In this document: one piece after another, positions 50,043 through 60,788 of the stretch
Position numbering within the stretch: position 1 is the first letter of the stretch
How the letters are laid out: every line of letters starts with the position of its first letter
DNA from: Pantoea vagans
Lineage (GTDB): Bacteria > Pseudomonadota > Gammaproteobacteria > Enterobacterales > Enterobacteriaceae
Assembly (NCBI RefSeq): GCF_004792415.1
Contig: NZ_CP038853.1
Span: 3,906,001 to 3,970,000 of the forward strand
DNA: 64,000 bases
Direction: 5' to 3'
Translations under genes and position numbers: made by a program
Notes under the pieces: model-generated
Seen by the model: the letters and a program-made list of their open reading frames with translations, nothing else
Told to the model about the DNA's origin: nothing
Database searches by the model: none

Positions 50043-51133
50043 TTATTTTTTGCTTCGCGATGTTGGCTCAGACGACGCTTGATACGCCGGACGCGTCGCG
50101 CCACGCGCCACGCATGCTTCAGGCAGTAGCCATAAACCATAAAAGCGCCCAGGAACAGCAGCAGCATCACCCACTCCGGGATGAACGCCAGATATTCACC
50201 CAGTACACCGATACCGGCGAGGATGGCCGCCGCAACGGTAATCAGGACAAAGGCCTGACGCGAGGTAAAACCAGCACGCATAATCAGATGGTGGATGTGC
50301 TGACGATCGGCCGAGAACGGGCTCATGCCTTTGCGCAGGCGACGATACATAATCGCCACCATATCCATCAGCGGAATGGCGATCAGCCAGAGTGCGGTAA
50401 CGGGTGTAATGGGATGGCTCAGGCCCTGCGTCGTTTCCAGCAGAATCCAGATAATGGTGAAGCCGATCATGGTGCTGCCGGCATCGCCCATAAAGACTTT
50501 GAAGCGACGCCCCAGGAAGCCGAGGTTAAGCAGGATATAGGGCAGCGTGGCGGCAATCATCGCAAAGCACCACATCGCAAGGCTGGTCTGGCCGTCGAAG
50601 TAGAGGATGATGCCCATTGCGGCAAAGGTGACCGAGGAGAGTCCGCCCAGCAGACCATCGATCCCGTCTACCATATTAAAGGCGTTGATCGCAGCCCAGA
50701 CGGCAAACAGCGTCAGGACATAGCCGAAGGGCCCCACGATAAGCTCGAACGGACCCACGATAAAGCCCAGGCTGAGCAGATAGAGTTTTGCGCCAAACAT
50801 CATCACCAGCGCGACGATGGCCTGTACGACTGCGCGAATTTTGACGCTGATATCGAATCGGTCATCCAGTGCGCCAACCAGCACCAGAACCCCGGCGCAG
50901 CCCAGATAGAGCAGCGCGTGTGGCAGATAGTAGTTGGTGATGGCAAACGTAAAGCAGATACCTGCGAACACGGAAATGCCGCCCACCAACGGAATCGCGC
51001 CATGATGACGTTTACGTGAGTTAGGCTTGTCAACTAAACCAATTTTTTTAGCTGCTTTTCGAGCAAAAAAGAGGAAAGCCAGGGAAAAGAGAAAAATTAA
51101 ACCAAGCTCAGTACTCATAGTGAGTAAATTCAC
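50039..51133 (-). CDS. wecA: WecA, UDP-GlcNAc:undecaprenyl-phosphate GlcNAc-1-phosphate transferase
   Basis: A 364-residue integral membrane enzyme (E. coli 367) with about eleven helices. It starts ECA, and usually O-antigen, synthesis by making GlcNAc-PP-undecaprenol, and is the tunicamycin target. LVGALDDRFDIS, NAFNMVDGIDGL, KVFMGDAGSTMIGF and DRQHIHHLIMRAG motifs are intact. The start codon is GTG, as in E. coli (MNLLTMSTELG). It heads the twelve-gene wec cluster behind tandem terminators of rho. Confidence 0.97.
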   Translation of the reverse strand: MNLLTMSTELGLIFLFSLAFLFFARKAAKKIGLVDKPNSRKRHHGAIPLVGGISVFAGICFTFAITNYYLPHALLYLGCAGVLVLVGALDDRFDISVKIRAVVQAIVALVMMFGAKLYLLSLGFIVGPFELIVGPFGYVLTLFAVWAAINAFNMVDGIDGLLGGLSSVTFAAMGIILYFDGQTSLAMWCFAMIAATLPYILLNLGFLGRRFKVFMGDAGSTMIGFTIIWILLETTQGLSHPITPVTALWLIAIPLMDMVAIMYRRLRKGMSPFSADRQHIHHLIMRAGFTSRQAFVLITVAAAILAGIGVLGEYLAFIPEWVMLLLFLGAFMVYGYCLKHAWRVARRVRRIKRRLSQHREAKNK

Positions 51134-51261
51134 GTTAAACGCTCTCAGCTAACATCCCGCACCACAATACGCGAAAAAGCGCGACTGGTGCTGTGTCGGA
51201 TTCCGAATTCTGCATAAAGAGACAGACGAACGGTCATAAATTCGCCATCACTACCACAGTC

Positions 51262-51288
51262 ATTATAAATGCTCCTGCCAGTGTTCAA
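51262..51288 (-). promoter_or_regulatory. Candidate wec promoter
   Basis: On the minus strand TTGAAC and a consensus TATAAT are separated by 15 bases (short, but usable if the -35 is read one base upstream). It lies about 130 bases before wecA and after both rho terminators. No JUMPstart/ops element was seen. Confidence 0.4.
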
Positions 51289-51306
51289 TCCTATAGCTCA
51301 CAAATG

Positions 51307-51332
51307 AAAAACGCCACGTTGAGACGTGGCGT
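51307..51332 (-). terminator. Second terminator after rho
   Basis: ACGCCACGT and ACGTGGCGT form a nine-pair stem with a four-base loop, followed on the minus strand by TTTTCATTT. Confidence 0.88.
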
Positions 51333-51359
51333 AAGGTCGATTTTCTGCGCATTTGAACT

Positions 51360-51385
51360 AAAAAAGCCGAATCTGTGGTCCGGCC
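51360..51385 (-). terminator. First terminator after rho
   Basis: GCCGGA and TTCGGC (six pairs, one wobble) followed by six T on the minus strand, 14 bases after the rho stop. Together with the next hairpin it insulates rho from wecA. Confidence 0.7.
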
Positions 51386-51398
51386 TGGCAGTATCGGA

Positions 51399-52658
51399 TT
51401 ATGAACGCTTCATCATATCGAAGAATTCATCATTGGTTTTGGTCATCGCCAGCTTGTTGATGAGGAATTCCATTGCGTCGATTTCGCCCATCGGGTGAAT
51501 AATCTTACGCAGGATCCACATCTTCTGCAGCTCTTCCTGAGAGGTGAGCAGCTCTTCTTTACGCGTACCAGAACGGTTGTAATCAATCGCCGGGAAGACG
51601 CGTTTTTCAGCAATTTTACGGGCGAGATGCAGTTCCATGTTACCGGTACCTTTAAACTCTTCGTAAATTACTTCGTCCATCTTCGAACCGGTATCAACCA
51701 GCGCGGTCGCGATGATGGTCAGGCTTCCGCCCTCTTCCACGTTACGTGCAGCACCAAAGAAACGCTTTGGACGATGCAGGGCGTTGGCATCCACACCACC
51801 GGTCAGGACTTTACCTGAAGCAGGCACCACGGTGTTGTAGGCACGCGCCAGACGTGTGATGGAGTCGAGCAGGATGATGACATCTTTTTTATGCTCAACC
51901 AGACGCTTGGCCTTCTCGATCACCATTTCAGCAACCTGAACGTGGCGCGAAGCAGGCTCATCGAAGGTTGAGGCGATAACTTCGCCTTTAACCAGACGCT
52001 GCATCTCGGTCACTTCTTCCGGACGCTCGTCAATCAGCAGCACCATCAGCACGCAATCCGGGTAGTTATACGCCAGGCTCTGCGCGATGTTCTGCAGCAG
52101 CATGGTTTTACCGGCTTTCGGCGGTGCTACGATCAGACCACGCTGACCGCGACCGATCGGCGATGCCAGATCGAGTACGCGAGCGGTTAAATCTTCCGTT
52201 GAGCCATTACCCCGCTCCATACGCAGACGTTTATTTGCGTGCAGCGGCGTGAGGTTTTCGAACAGAATCTTATTACGCGCGTTTTCCGGCTTGTCGTAGT
52301 TAACTTCGTTAACTTTCAGCAGCGCAAAATAACGTTCACCTTCTTTTGGTGGACGGATTTTGCCAGAGATGGTGTCACCAGTGCGGAGGTTAAAGCGGCG
52401 GATTTGGCTGGGGGAAACGTAGATATCATCAGGGCCGGCGAGGTAGGAGCTGTCTCCGGAACGGAGGAATCCAAATCCATCCTGAAGAATCTCCAGCACG
52501 CCATCACCAAAGATGTCTTCGCCGCTTTTCGCGTGCTGCTTCAGGATGGAAAAGATAATGTCCTGCTTGCGCATGCGAGCCTGATTTTCCAGCCCCATAT
52601 TTTCGCCGAGAGTAATCAGCTCAGCAACCGGCGTATTCTTTAATTCGGTAAGATTCAT
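51399..52658 (-). CDS. rho: Rho, transcription termination factor
   Basis: A 419-residue RecA-fold hexameric RNA helicase, the same length as E. coli Rho. It starts [22 protein letters not shown]. The N-terminal RNA-binding cold-shock-like domain contains GFGFLRS, and the ATPase core has Walker [27 protein letters not shown] and the Q-loop. The preceding 350-bp leader is long, as in E. coli, where rho autoregulates by attenuation. Confidence 0.98.
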   Translation of the reverse strand: MNLTELKNTPVAELITLGENMGLENQARMRKQDIIFSILKQHAKSGEDIFGDGVLEILQDGFGFLRSGDSSYLAGPDDIYVSPSQIRRFNLRTGDTISGKIRPPKEGERYFALLKVNEVNYDKPENARNKILFENLTPLHANKRLRMERGNGSTEDLTARVLDLASPIGRGQRGLIVAPPKAGKTMLLQNIAQSLAYNYPDCVLMVLLIDERPEEVTEMQRLVKGEVIASTFDEPASRHVQVAEMVIEKAKRLVEHKKDVIILLDSITRLARAYNTVVPASGKVLTGGVDANALHRPKRFFGAARNVEEGGSLTIIATALVDTGSKMDEVIYEEFKGTGNMELHLARKIAEKRVFPAIDYNRSGTRKEELLTSQEELQKMWILRKIIHPMGEIDAMEFLINKLAMTKTNDEFFDMMKRS

Positions 52659-53010
52659 AGTGATGGGTTCTTAAACTCGGGGTAATACTCGGAATGTTTG
52701 TCGTGAGTGGTATGGCAATTAATCCATGCCGTTAATGGCTCTTTTCGGCTCTTCCCGACGATCATCGTATGAAATGGCGATCGGTATGCAGGCAGATGTC
52801 CGAATGTGATGCCAGAGTTGGAGCTAACCGTAAGATTGCTGAACCGTTCTATCTTTATAAGGTACAGGGCGACAGGGTTCAACAAGGGAAAACTTTTAGA
52901 TGCAAACTACAAGGTAAGTTCGTAATGCAGTATTGGTAAGTTAGCACGCCCGAAAGCGAACGTCCAGCAGCAGGAGATAAATTCACCACTGCCAGACGTT
53001 CAGCCCTGAA
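52659..53010 (-). promoter_or_regulatory. rho leader region
   Basis: This 352-bp spacer between trxA and rho lacks a recognisable rhoL leader peptide. It contains an imperfect long hairpin just after trxA (GAACGTC/GACGTTC), with no T-run. A 36-codon frame beginning at 52765 ends at the rho ATG (ATGA overlap) but has no ribosome site. Confidence 0.5.
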
Positions 53011-53343
53011 TTACGCCAGGTTGGCGTTCAGGAACTCTTTCAGCTGGCCTTTAGACAGCGCGCCCACTTTGGTCGCGGCGACTTCGCCATTTTTAAACAG
53101 CAGCAGCGTCGGGATACCACGAATGCCGTATTTCGGTGCCGTGCCTGGGTTATCATCAATATTCAGCTTAGCGATGGTCAGCTTGCCATCATACTCTTCT
53201 GCAACTTCATCAAGGATGGGCGCGATCATTTTGCAAGGACCACACCATTCAGCCCAGAAATCTACCAGTGTAACGCCGTCGGCTTTCAGCACGTCGGTGT
53301 CGAAACTGTCATCAGTCAGATGAACGATTTTATCGCTGCTCAT
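53011..53343 (-). CDS. trxA: Thioredoxin 1
   Basis: A 110-residue thioredoxin (E. coli 109; an extra Ser near the N-terminus) with active site WCGPC (33-37) and cis-Pro in GIPTLLLF. It reduces cytosolic disulphides, including those of ribonucleotide reductase, and is reduced by thioredoxin reductase. A GGAG site precedes the ATG. It is divergent from rhlB. Confidence 0.98.
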   Translation of the reverse strand: MSSDKIVHLTDDSFDTDVLKADGVTLVDFWAEWCGPCKMIAPILDEVAEEYDGKLTIAKLNIDDNPGTAPKYGIRGIPTLLLFKNGEVAATKVGALSKGQLKEFLNANLA

Positions 53344-53459
53344 GTTTTACTCCAAAGATTATGCCTGGCGAATTGGCGTAATATATACCAATGTTGGTTG
53401 ACTTTATTTCATCGGATACGCTTTCGTAAAGCGATAGTAAGCTGATATTCTACCACACT

Positions 53460-54752
53460 ATGAGCAAAACACACTTAACTGAACAGAAGTTTTCCGACTT
53501 CGCCCTGCACCCAAAAGTGGTGGAAGCCCTTGATAGTAAAGGCTTTCAATACTGCACGCCGATTCAGGCGTTAGCTCTGCCTTTTACGCTTTCAGGGCGT
53601 GATGTTGCAGGCCAGGCGCAAACCGGTACCGGCAAAACGATGGCGTTTCTGACGTCAACGTTTCATCATCTTCTCTCTCATCCTGCGGCAGAAGGTCGTC
53701 AGGTTAACCAGCCACGGGCTTTAATTCTTGCGCCGACGCGTGAACTTGCTGTGCAGATTCATGCGGATGCCGAACCCCTTACCGCCTCAACCGGCCTGAA
53801 ACTGGGTCTCGCCTATGGCGGAGACGGTTATGACAAACAGCTGAAAGTGCTGGAACAGGGCGTTGATATTCTGGTGGCAACCACCGGCCGCCTGATCGAT
53901 TACGCGAAGCAGAATCATGTCAATCTCGGTGCCATTCAGGTCATGGTGCTGGACGAAGCCGATCGCATGTTCGATCTCGGCTTTATTAAAGATATCCGCT
54001 GGCTGTTCCGTCGCATGCCGCCTGCTACGCAGCGTCTGAGCATGCTGTTCTCGGCGACGCTCTCTTACCGCGTCCGTGAACTGGCGTTTGAGCACATGAA
54101 CAGCGCTGAATATGTCGAAGTGGAACCGGAACAAAAAACCGGCCATCGCATTCAGGAAGAGCTTTTCTATCCGTCTAACGAAGAGAAAATGCGCCTGCTG
54201 CAGACGCTGCTGGAAGAAGAGTGGCCCGATCGCGCCATTGTATTCGCCAACACCAAGCACCGCTGTGAAGATATCTGGGGCCATCTGGCCGCCGATGGAC
54301 ACCGTGTTGGTCTGCTGACCGGCGACGTGGCTCAGAAAAAGCGCCTGCGCATTCTGGATGACTTCACCAAAGGTGATGTGGATATTCTGGTCGCCACCGA
54401 TGTAGCCGCTCGCGGCCTGCACATTCCGGCTGTGACGCACGTCTTTAACTACGATCTGCCAGATGACTGTGAAGATTACGTTCACCGTATTGGCCGTACC
54501 GGTCGTGCCGGCGCCAGCGGACACTCGATCAGCCTGGCCTGTGAAGAGTACGCACTCAACCTGCCTTCAATTGAAGAGTACATTGGCCACAGCATTCCGG
54601 TCAGCAAGTACAGCAGCGAAGCGTTGTTAACCGATTTACCGCCACCTAAGCGTCTGCAACGCAGTCGTACCGGCAATGGCCAGCGTCGCGGAGGGAATAA
54701 CGCCAATCGTCGCGGTGCTCCACGCAACAACAACCGCAAACGTTCAGGTTAG
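53460..54752 (+). CDS. rhlB: RhlB, DEAD-box RNA helicase of the degradosome
   Basis: A 430-residue helicase (E. coli 421). Q-motif [13 protein letters not shown], Walker [19 protein letters not shown] box [11 protein letters not shown] and [10 protein letters not shown] motifs are complete. The tail (after about 395) is Arg/Asn/Gly-rich and binds RNA in the family. RhlB works with RNase E and PNPase in mRNA decay. No clear ribosome site precedes the ATG. gppA follows six bases later. Confidence 0.97.
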   Translation: MSKTHLTEQKFSDFALHPKVVEALDSKGFQYCTPIQALALPFTLSGRDVAGQAQTGTGKTMAFLTSTFHHLLSHPAAEGRQVNQPRALILAPTRELAVQIHADAEPLTASTGLKLGLAYGGDGYDKQLKVLEQGVDILVATTGRLIDYAKQNHVNLGAIQVMVLDEADRMFDLGFIKDIRWLFRRMPPATQRLSMLFSATLSYRVRELAFEHMNSAEYVEVEPEQKTGHRIQEELFYPSNEEKMRLLQTLLEEEWPDRAIVFANTKHRCEDIWGHLAADGHRVGLLTGDVAQKKRLRILDDFTKGDVDILVATDVAARGLHIPAVTHVFNYDLPDDCEDYVHRIGRTGRAGASGHSISLACEEYALNLPSIEEYIGHSIPVSKYSSEALLTDLPPPKRLQRSRTGNGQRRGGNNANRRGAPRNNNRKRSG

Positions 54753-54758
54753 GCCACC

Positions 54759-56243
54759 ATGCTCAGCGCGTCGTCACTTTATGCAGCGATCGATTTAGGG
54801 TCTAACAGCTTTCATATGTTGGTGGTGCGCGAAGTCTCTGGCAGTATTCAGACCGTCGCAAAAATTAAGCGCAAGGTTCGCCTTGCTGCCGGTCTGGATA
54901 AAAATAACCTGTTGTCAGCCGACGCGATGTCGCGTGGCTGGCAATGCCTCAGACTCTTCTCTGAACAACTGCAGGATATTCCCCCCGATCAGATTCGCGT
55001 GGTGGCGACCGCCACGCTGCGTCTGGCTGCCAATGCGCAGACCTTCCTCGACACCGCCCAGCAGATTCTCGGCTGTACCATCAACGTCATCAGCGGTGAA
55101 GAAGAGGCGCGCCTGATTTATCAGGGCGTGGCCCACACTACCGGCGGTTCCGACAAGCGCTTAGTGGTCGATATCGGCGGCGGCAGTACCGAACTGGCTA
55201 CCGGCGACGGCTCACACGCATCCGTGTTGTTCAGTCTGTCGATGGGCTGTGTGACGTGGCTGGAGCGCTTCTTCAGCGATCGTCATCTGGCAAAAGAGAA
55301 CTTCGACCAGGCTGAGCAGGCGGCCCGTGAGATGATCCAGCCGATTGCCGCGCAGCTGCGTGCGCAGGGCTGGCAGGCCTGTGTCGGTGCATCCGGCACG
55401 GTTCAGGCGCTGCAGGAGATCATGGTGGCGCAGGGTATGGATGAGCGCATCACGCTGAATAAACTGCAGCAGCTGAAACAGCGCGCCATTCAGTGCGGCA
55501 AACTGGAAGAGCTGGAAATCGAAGGACTGACGCTGGAACGGGCGCTGGTGTTTCCGAGCGGCCTGTCGATCCTGATCGCTATCTTCCAGGAACTCAGCAT
55601 TGATAGCATGACACTGGCAGGCGGCGCCCTGCGCGAAGGACTGGTTTACGGCATGCTTCATCTGCCGATTGACCGCGATATCCGTACTCGTACGCTGCAC
55701 AATGTCCAGCGCCGTTTCAGCATCGATGTCGAACAGGCAGACCGCGTGCGTCAGCTGGCAGAGAGCTTTTTCCGTCAGGTTTCCACACCGTGGAAGCTGG
55801 ATCAGCGCTGTCGTGAGCTGCTGCTCAGCGCCTGCGCGATCCACGAAATTGGCCTGAGCGTCGACTTCCGTCATGCGCCACAGCATGCGGCGTATCTGGT
55901 GCGTCACCTCGATCTGCCTGGCTTCACACCGGCGCAGAAGAAGTTGCTGGCCTGTTTACTGCAAAATCAGAGCGGCAGCATCGATCTGGCATTGCTGACT
56001 CAGCAAAACGCGCTGCCGCCGCGTCTGGCGGAACGGATGTGCCGTCTGCTGCGGCTGGCGATTATTTTCTCCACCCGCCGTCGCGATGACACCCTGCCTG
56101 CAGTGCGGCTACTGGCAGACGATGATGCCCTGCATCTGACCCTGCCCGCAGGCTGGCTGGAGGCGCATCCGCTGCGCAGCGAACTGCTGGAGCAGGAAAG
56201 CCACTATCAGTCTTACGTCCACTGGTTGTTAACCCTGTCGTAA
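54759..56243 (+). CDS. gppA: GppA, guanosine pentaphosphate phosphohydrolase
   Basis: A 494-residue exopolyphosphatase/GppA phosphatase (E. coli 494) converting pppGpp to ppGpp and degrading polyphosphate. ASKHA phosphate loops [12 protein letters not shown] and [25 protein letters not shown], and [15 protein letters not shown] are typical; the C-terminal HD-like part contains [13 protein letters not shown]. It is close behind rhlB and probably cotranscribed with it, as in E. coli. Confidence 0.97.
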   Translation: MLSASSLYAAIDLGSNSFHMLVVREVSGSIQTVAKIKRKVRLAAGLDKNNLLSADAMSRGWQCLRLFSEQLQDIPPDQIRVVATATLRLAANAQTFLDTAQQILGCTINVISGEEEARLIYQGVAHTTGGSDKRLVVDIGGGSTELATGDGSHASVLFSLSMGCVTWLERFFSDRHLAKENFDQAEQAAREMIQPIAAQLRAQGWQACVGASGTVQALQEIMVAQGMDERITLNKLQQLKQRAIQCGKLEELEIEGLTLERALVFPSGLSILIAIFQELSIDSMTLAGGALREGLVYGMLHLPIDRDIRTRTLHNVQRRFSIDVEQADRVRQLAESFFRQVSTPWKLDQRCRELLLSACAIHEIGLSVDFRHAPQHAAYLVRHLDLPGFTPAQKKLLACLLQNQSGSIDLALLTQQNALPPRLAERMCRLLRLAIIFSTRRRDDTLPAVRLLADDDALHLTLPAGWLEAHPLRSELLEQESHYQSYVHWLLTLS

Positions 56244-56255
56244 TAGCACCCGCGT

Positions 56256-56276
56256 GAGGCGAATTTCCTTCGCCTC
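56256..56276. terminator. Hairpin between convergent gppA and rep
   Basis: GAGGCGAA and TTCGCCTC form a perfect eight-pair stem with loop TTTCC. Neither strand has a T-run, so termination may be inefficient or Rho-assisted. Confidence 0.5.
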
Positions 56277-56285
56277 CTGCGAGGT

Positions 56286-58307
56286 TTAACTCTTCTTCGC
56301 TTTATCCAGCATCGCTCTCAATCCGGCGACCCGACTCTGCCCGGTTTTCATCCGCTCTTCCGCACTGACCACTTTGCGCTCGGTCTCCCATTGCAAATCG
56401 TCCTGCGGCAGCTCAAGCAGGAAACGACTCGGTTCTGGCCGGATTAACTCGCCATACTGCCGGCGTTCGCGACAGAGGGTAAAGGTCAGTTCTTTCTGCG
56501 CCCGCGTGATCCCCACGTAAGCCAGGCGACGCTCCTCTTCGATGTTGTTCTCATCGATGCTGCTCTGATGCGGCAGCAGCCCCTCTTCCATGCCCACCAG
56601 GAACACATAGGGGAACTCCAGCCCTTTAGAGGCGTGCAGCGTCATCAGTTGCACCTGATCCAGCTCTTCATCGCTTTCACCACGCTCCATCATGTCGCGC
56701 AGGGTAAAGCGCGTCACCACCTGCGCCAGCGTCATTGGCTCATCGATATCGCTGCCTTCCAGCATTTCAGTCATCCACTGAAACAGCGTGTTGACGTTTT
56801 TCATCCGCATTTCGGCGGCTTTCGGGCTGCCGGAGGTTTCGAACAGCCAGCTTTCGTAGTCGATGCCGCGAATCAAATCGCGGACGGCATTCACCGGCTC
56901 TCGTTCGCTCAGCTGGATAATCTCATTCAGCCAGTGGGTGAAGCGCTGCAGATGCTCCAGACCACGGCCGCTCAGCGTCTGCCCCAGACCGACATCAAAA
57001 CTGGCGTTAAACAGACTCTTGCTGCGCAGGTTGGCCCATTCACCGAGCTTCTGCAGCGTGGCCGGGCCAATCTCGCGGCGCGGCGTATTAACGATGCGCA
57101 GAAACGCGCTGTCATCCTCAGGATTGGTCAGCACACGCAGATAGGCGAGCAGATCTTTAATCTCCGGCCGGGAGAAGAAGGAGGTGCCGCCAGAGATGCG
57201 ATAGGGGATGCGGTTCTGCATCAGAAACTTTTCAAAGGTCCGTGACTGATGGTTGCCGCGATACAGAATCGCGTAATCTTTGTACTGCGTGCGGTTAATA
57301 AAGTGATGCGCGATCAGTTCACCGGTGACCCGCTCCGCCTCATGCTCTTCGCTGTTGGCGGTCAGCACTTTCAGCTCGCTGCCCTGCCCCAGCTCCGAAA
57401 AGAGCCGCTTCTCAAAGACATGCGGATTATTGGCAATCAGGATATTGGCCGCCTTCAGGATGCGCTGCGAAGAACGGTAGTTCTGCTCCAGCTTCACCAC
57501 CTCCAGCGCCGGGAAATCCTGATTCAGCAGCACCAGATTCTGCGGCCGTGCGCCGCGCCAGGAGTAAATCGACTGGTCATCGTCGCCGACTACCGTGAAG
57601 CGCGCGCGTGCGCCAACCAGCAGCTTAACCAGCTCATACTGGCTGGTGTTGGTGTCCTGATACTCATCCACCAGCAGATAGCGGATACGCTGCTGCCAGC
57701 GCTCACGCACTTCCTGATTACGCTGCAGCAGCAGCGTCGGCAGCAGGATCAGGTCATCAAAGTCCAGCACGTTGCACGCCTTGAGATGCTGACTATAGAG
57801 GGCATAGCAGTGGGCAAAGATATTATCCTGCTGTGATTTCGCCTGCGCAGCAGCGCCCTGCGGATCGATCAGATCGTTTTTCCAGTTAGAGATGGTGGAG
57901 ATAAGCTGCTGCAACAGCGTCTTATCCTCTTCCAGCCACTCTTTGGTCAGCTCTTTCAGCAGGGCGAGCTGATCCTGATCGTCGAACAGCGAGAAGTTCG
58001 ACTTCATGCCCAGCGCCGCCGTTTCGCGTTTGATGATCTCCAGTCCCAGCGTATGGAAGGTTGAGATCAGCAGGCCGCGCGCCTCTTTGCGGCCCAGCGT
58101 CTGCGCCACACGCTCTTTCATTTCGCGCGAGGCTTTATTGGTAAAGGTCACCGCAGCGATGTGGCGCGCCTGATAACCGCATTCACGAATCAGGTGGGCG
58201 ATTTTCTTGGTAATTACGCGGGTTTTGCCCGATCCCGCGCCCGCCAGCACCAGACAGGGACCGGTAACAAATTCGACGGCACGTTGTTGGCTGGGGTTTA
58301 AACGCAT
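56286..58307 (-). CDS. rep: Rep, accessory replicative DNA helicase
   Basis: A 673-residue superfamily 1 helicase, the same length as E. coli Rep. It moves 3'-5' and clears proteins ahead of the replication fork through its link to Dna[32 protein letters not shown] (Walker A about 22-29), [33 protein letters not shown] and VGITRA are present. It is the paralogue of UvrD also encoded in this window. Confidence 0.98.
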   Translation of the reverse strand: MRLNPSQQRAVEFVTGPCLVLAGAGSGKTRVITKKIAHLIRECGYQARHIAAVTFTNKASREMKERVAQTLGRKEARGLLISTFHTLGLEIIKRETAALGMKSNFSLFDDQDQLALLKELTKEWLEEDKTLLQQLISTISNWKNDLIDPQGAAAQAKSQQDNIFAHCYALYSQHLKACNVLDFDDLILLPTLLLQRNQEVRERWQQRIRYLLVDEYQDTNTSQYELVKLLVGARARFTVVGDDDQSIYSWRGARPQNLVLLNQDFPALEVVKLEQNYRSSQRILKAANILIANNPHVFEKRLFSELGQGSELKVLTANSEEHEAERVTGELIAHHFINRTQYKDYAILYRGNHQSRTFEKFLMQNRIPYRISGGTSFFSRPEIKDLLAYLRVLTNPEDDSAFLRIVNTPRREIGPATLQKLGEWANLRSKSLFNASFDVGLGQTLSGRGLEHLQRFTHWLNEIIQLSEREPVNAVRDLIRGIDYESWLFETSGSPKAAEMRMKNVNTLFQWMTEMLEGSDIDEPMTLAQVVTRFTLRDMMERGESDEELDQVQLMTLHASKGLEFPYVFLVGMEEGLLPHQSSIDENNIEEERRLAYVGITRAQKELTFTLCRERRQYGELIRPEPSRFLLELPQDDLQWETERKVVSAEERMKTGQSRVAGLRAMLDKAKKS

Positions 58308-58382
58308 AGGAGAAATCGCCTGATTGAATCAAAAGAAAGGGGTTTATACTGGGCGGCAATTATACACAACCGAGATACCAAC

Positions 58383-58664
58383 ATGGCGAAAACCGCGGCG
58401 GCTTTACACATCCTGATCAAAGAGGAAGCGCTGGCAAAAGAGATTCTGGCGAAACTGGCGAAAGGCGGCAATTTTCAGGAGCTGGCAAAGAAGCACTCTA
58501 CCTGTCCTTCCGGCCGGAAGGGGGGCGATCTGGGCGAGTTCCGGCAGGGACAGATGGTGCCAGCCTTTGATAAAGCGGTCTTTACCTGCCCGCTGCTGAC
58601 GCCTTACGGGCCGGTAAAGACCGGCTTTGGTTATCACATTATCAAAGTGCTTTACCGCAACTAG
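58383..58664 (+). CDS. ppiC: PpiC, parvulin-type peptidyl-prolyl isomerase
   Basis: A 93-residue single-domain parvulin, the same size as E. coli Ppi[43 protein letters not shown] and [15 protein letters not shown] cover the whole fold, including the active-site His residues. It is cytosolic, with no signal peptide. It is divergent from rep. Its stop codon directly touches the stop codon of convergent yhjG with no spacer. Confidence 0.97.
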   Translation: MAKTAAALHILIKEEALAKEILAKLAKGGNFQELAKKHSTCPSGRKGGDLGEFRQGQMVPAFDKAVFTCPLLTPYGPVKTGFGYHIIKVLYRN

Positions 58665-60725
58665 TTACTTCTTCTGTTTCATCTGCTGCAGGACGTTGCT
58701 GCACTGGTTGTCTTCGTTATCACTTGGGGAGATCAGTGCCAGCAGCGCCGCTGCCGGACCGACGACTGCACCCAGTGCCACGGCAGCGGCACCGCGGGCC
58801 AGCAGTGGCCCCGTTTTCACGCCCGCATCAGGATTTTTAAAGGTGCCACGCACGTAAAGCGGGGAGCGCAGCGTCACGATGCGGATGCCTTTACTCTCCG
58901 GATTCACCGACAGATCCAGCCGCTCACTGGCGAAGTTCGCATTACCTGACACATTGATAATCGCGTTCTCGGTATCAAACACAAACAGGTTAGGCGTCGC
59001 CACACCGTTCTGCAGTTTAAGATCGGTCGCGGCGCAGTTGATACGCACCTGGTCATCGCCAAACAGTTTGCCCACCACGTAGTTACCGACGTTGAGTCCG
59101 GCAATCTCCATCAGGCTGCGGCTGATCAGTCCATCATTCATCAGCAGCTTAAGCTGACCGTTGCTGGTCGCCAGCAGATCGGCCACTGAGTTACCGGTGC
59201 CGGTAAAGCTGGCATCGCCATTGAGCTGACCACGGCTGTTCTTCATTGCGTCCACCGTTGGGAAGAGCTGACGCAGCTGCAGCTTACGGACATGAAGGTC
59301 AACCCGGCCACGCATCGGCGAGCGATCGCCCTCCAGTCGGATGGTGCTGTTAAGACTGCCGCCTGCCACACCAAAGCGCAGCGGATCCAGCAGCAGATCG
59401 CCGTTTTTCAGCTGTAAGTGGGTATAGAGATCGCTTAACGGCAGGGAATTACTGTGTTCGATTCGTTTGCCGCTGAACTTCACATCGGCATCCATCACGT
59501 CCCAGTTTTTGGTCTCAAATTTATCATGCGGCAGCACGCGGTCGGCGGGCTGATTCGATTTCTCACCGCGACGGGCTTTGGCCTGCGCGGTTTTTTCGCT
59601 GCCTTTGCCTGAGTCCACGCCAATCAGCGGCCCCAGATCGGCCATACGCAGCTGCTCCGAAGTTAGTTCGCCGGTCAGCGTCGGACGGGGTTTGCCCTGC
59701 GTGTAAATCAGCGAGCCATGAATATCGCTGTCGCCAATGTGTCCGTTGAATTTCTCATAGCGGTAGACCGCACCCTTTTCGCCATTGAATTTCGCAATCA
59801 GATGGCCATCAGTTTCATAAGGCGGTGTGTCAGGCAACAGGACACCGGTCAGACCATAGAGATTCGCCAGCGTATCGCCTGCGAAGCGCAGCCGCACGTT
59901 AAGCCCGCCGAGGTTCATCGGATCCTGCAACCCGCCCGTCACCTGCACGCGCGTGGAGCCGTTGCGCACATCGGCCTGAATCGGGAACGGAGTGTTCTGG
60001 CTGCGCAGCGACAGCATGCCACCGATTTTGCCGTCGCCACTGAGTTTCTCGTTGTTATAGGTGCCACTGGCTTTCCAGCCAAAGACAAAATCGCCCGCGC
60101 CCTTCTGCTGGTCATCGCCTCCGGCAATCTGCGCATAAGGCACTGGTTTACCCAGCGGATTGACCTGCACCGTCACATCCGCACGGTTAACGGCATCGCG
60201 ATAACGGATTTGTCCCTGATCAAACAGAATATTATCCAGACGGAAGGACCAGGCAGACGGCGCGGCATTCTTCTCGTCTTTGTCACTATTGGCCAGGGTA
60301 AAGGTCCAGTTGTTCTTTTTATCTGCGGTCTGGATCAGCCGGGCATCAGGCCGCTGCAGCTTAATCCACGGGATAAACAGCTCTTTATGCAGCAGCGACA
60401 ACGGTGACAGCGTGGCATCCACACGTTGCAAATGCACCATCGTGACGTCAGGAATGTCTGGCGGATTGCCCAGCATGATATCTTCCGCGTGCACCTGCGG
60501 CCACGGCACCCAGCGCCGCCAGCCTGCCTCGTCGCGATTTCTTGCCCAGTCGATACCCAAATCTCCCCGTATCGCAAAGGGACGGTTTAATTCGGCAGAG
60601 ACTTTCTGATTGATGGTGGGCTTCAGGCGATTCCAGTCAAAGGTGGCGATGACGACGATAATCACCACGATTAATAACACCAGAATTCCTGCTACCCAGC
60701 TGACTATTTTCCCGGTACGCGACAT
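58665..60725 (-). CDS. yhjG: YhjG, AsmA-family inner membrane protein
   Basis: A 686-residue AsmA-family protein, the same length as E. coli YhjG. It has one N-terminal membrane helix (about 10-32, VSWVAGILVLLIVVIIVVIATF), the AsmA start FDWNRLKPTINQKVSAELNRPFAI, a long beta-rich periplasmic groove region and the AsmA-C part (RGQLNGDASFTGTGNSVADLLATSNGQLKLLMNDG). AsmA-like proteins bridge phospholipid transport to the outer membrane; the role of YhjG is not settled. AAGGAG eight bases upstream decides the start; a GTG at 60749 lacks one. Confidence 0.93.
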   Translation of the reverse strand: MSRTGKIVSWVAGILVLLIVVIIVVIATFDWNRLKPTINQKVSAELNRPFAIRGDLGIDWARNRDEAGWRRWVPWPQVHAEDIMLGNPPDIPDVTMVHLQRVDATLSPLSLLHKELFIPWIKLQRPDARLIQTADKKNNWTFTLANSDKDEKNAAPSAWSFRLDNILFDQGQIRYRDAVNRADVTVQVNPLGKPVPYAQIAGGDDQQKGAGDFVFGWKASGTYNNEKLSGDGKIGGMLSLRSQNTPFPIQADVRNGSTRVQVTGGLQDPMNLGGLNVRLRFAGDTLANLYGLTGVLLPDTPPYETDGHLIAKFNGEKGAVYRYEKFNGHIGDSDIHGSLIYTQGKPRPTLTGELTSEQLRMADLGPLIGVDSGKGSEKTAQAKARRGEKSNQPADRVLPHDKFETKNWDVMDADVKFSGKRIEHSNSLPLSDLYTHLQLKNGDLLLDPLRFGVAGGSLNSTIRLEGDRSPMRGRVDLHVRKLQLRQLFPTVDAMKNSRGQLNGDASFTGTGNSVADLLATSNGQLKLLMNDGLISRSLMEIAGLNVGNYVVGKLFGDDQVRINCAATDLKLQNGVATPNLFVFDTENAIINVSGNANFASERLDLSVNPESKGIRIVTLRSPLYVRGTFKNPDAGVKTGPLLARGAAAVALGAVVGPAAALLALISPSDNEDNQCSNVLQQMKQKK

Positions 60726-60788
60726 TACGCTTTCTCCTTGCACATTCACGGTCTGCGTTAAAGATAGTCGAGACGGCGAGCAACGGCA

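Noticed and set aside
52655..52765. A 36-codon frame ending on the rho start codon (ATGA overlap), possible rhoL
   Set aside because: No ribosome site precedes it and the peptide does not resemble the E. coli RhoL sequence I remember; the four-base overlap can arise by chance.
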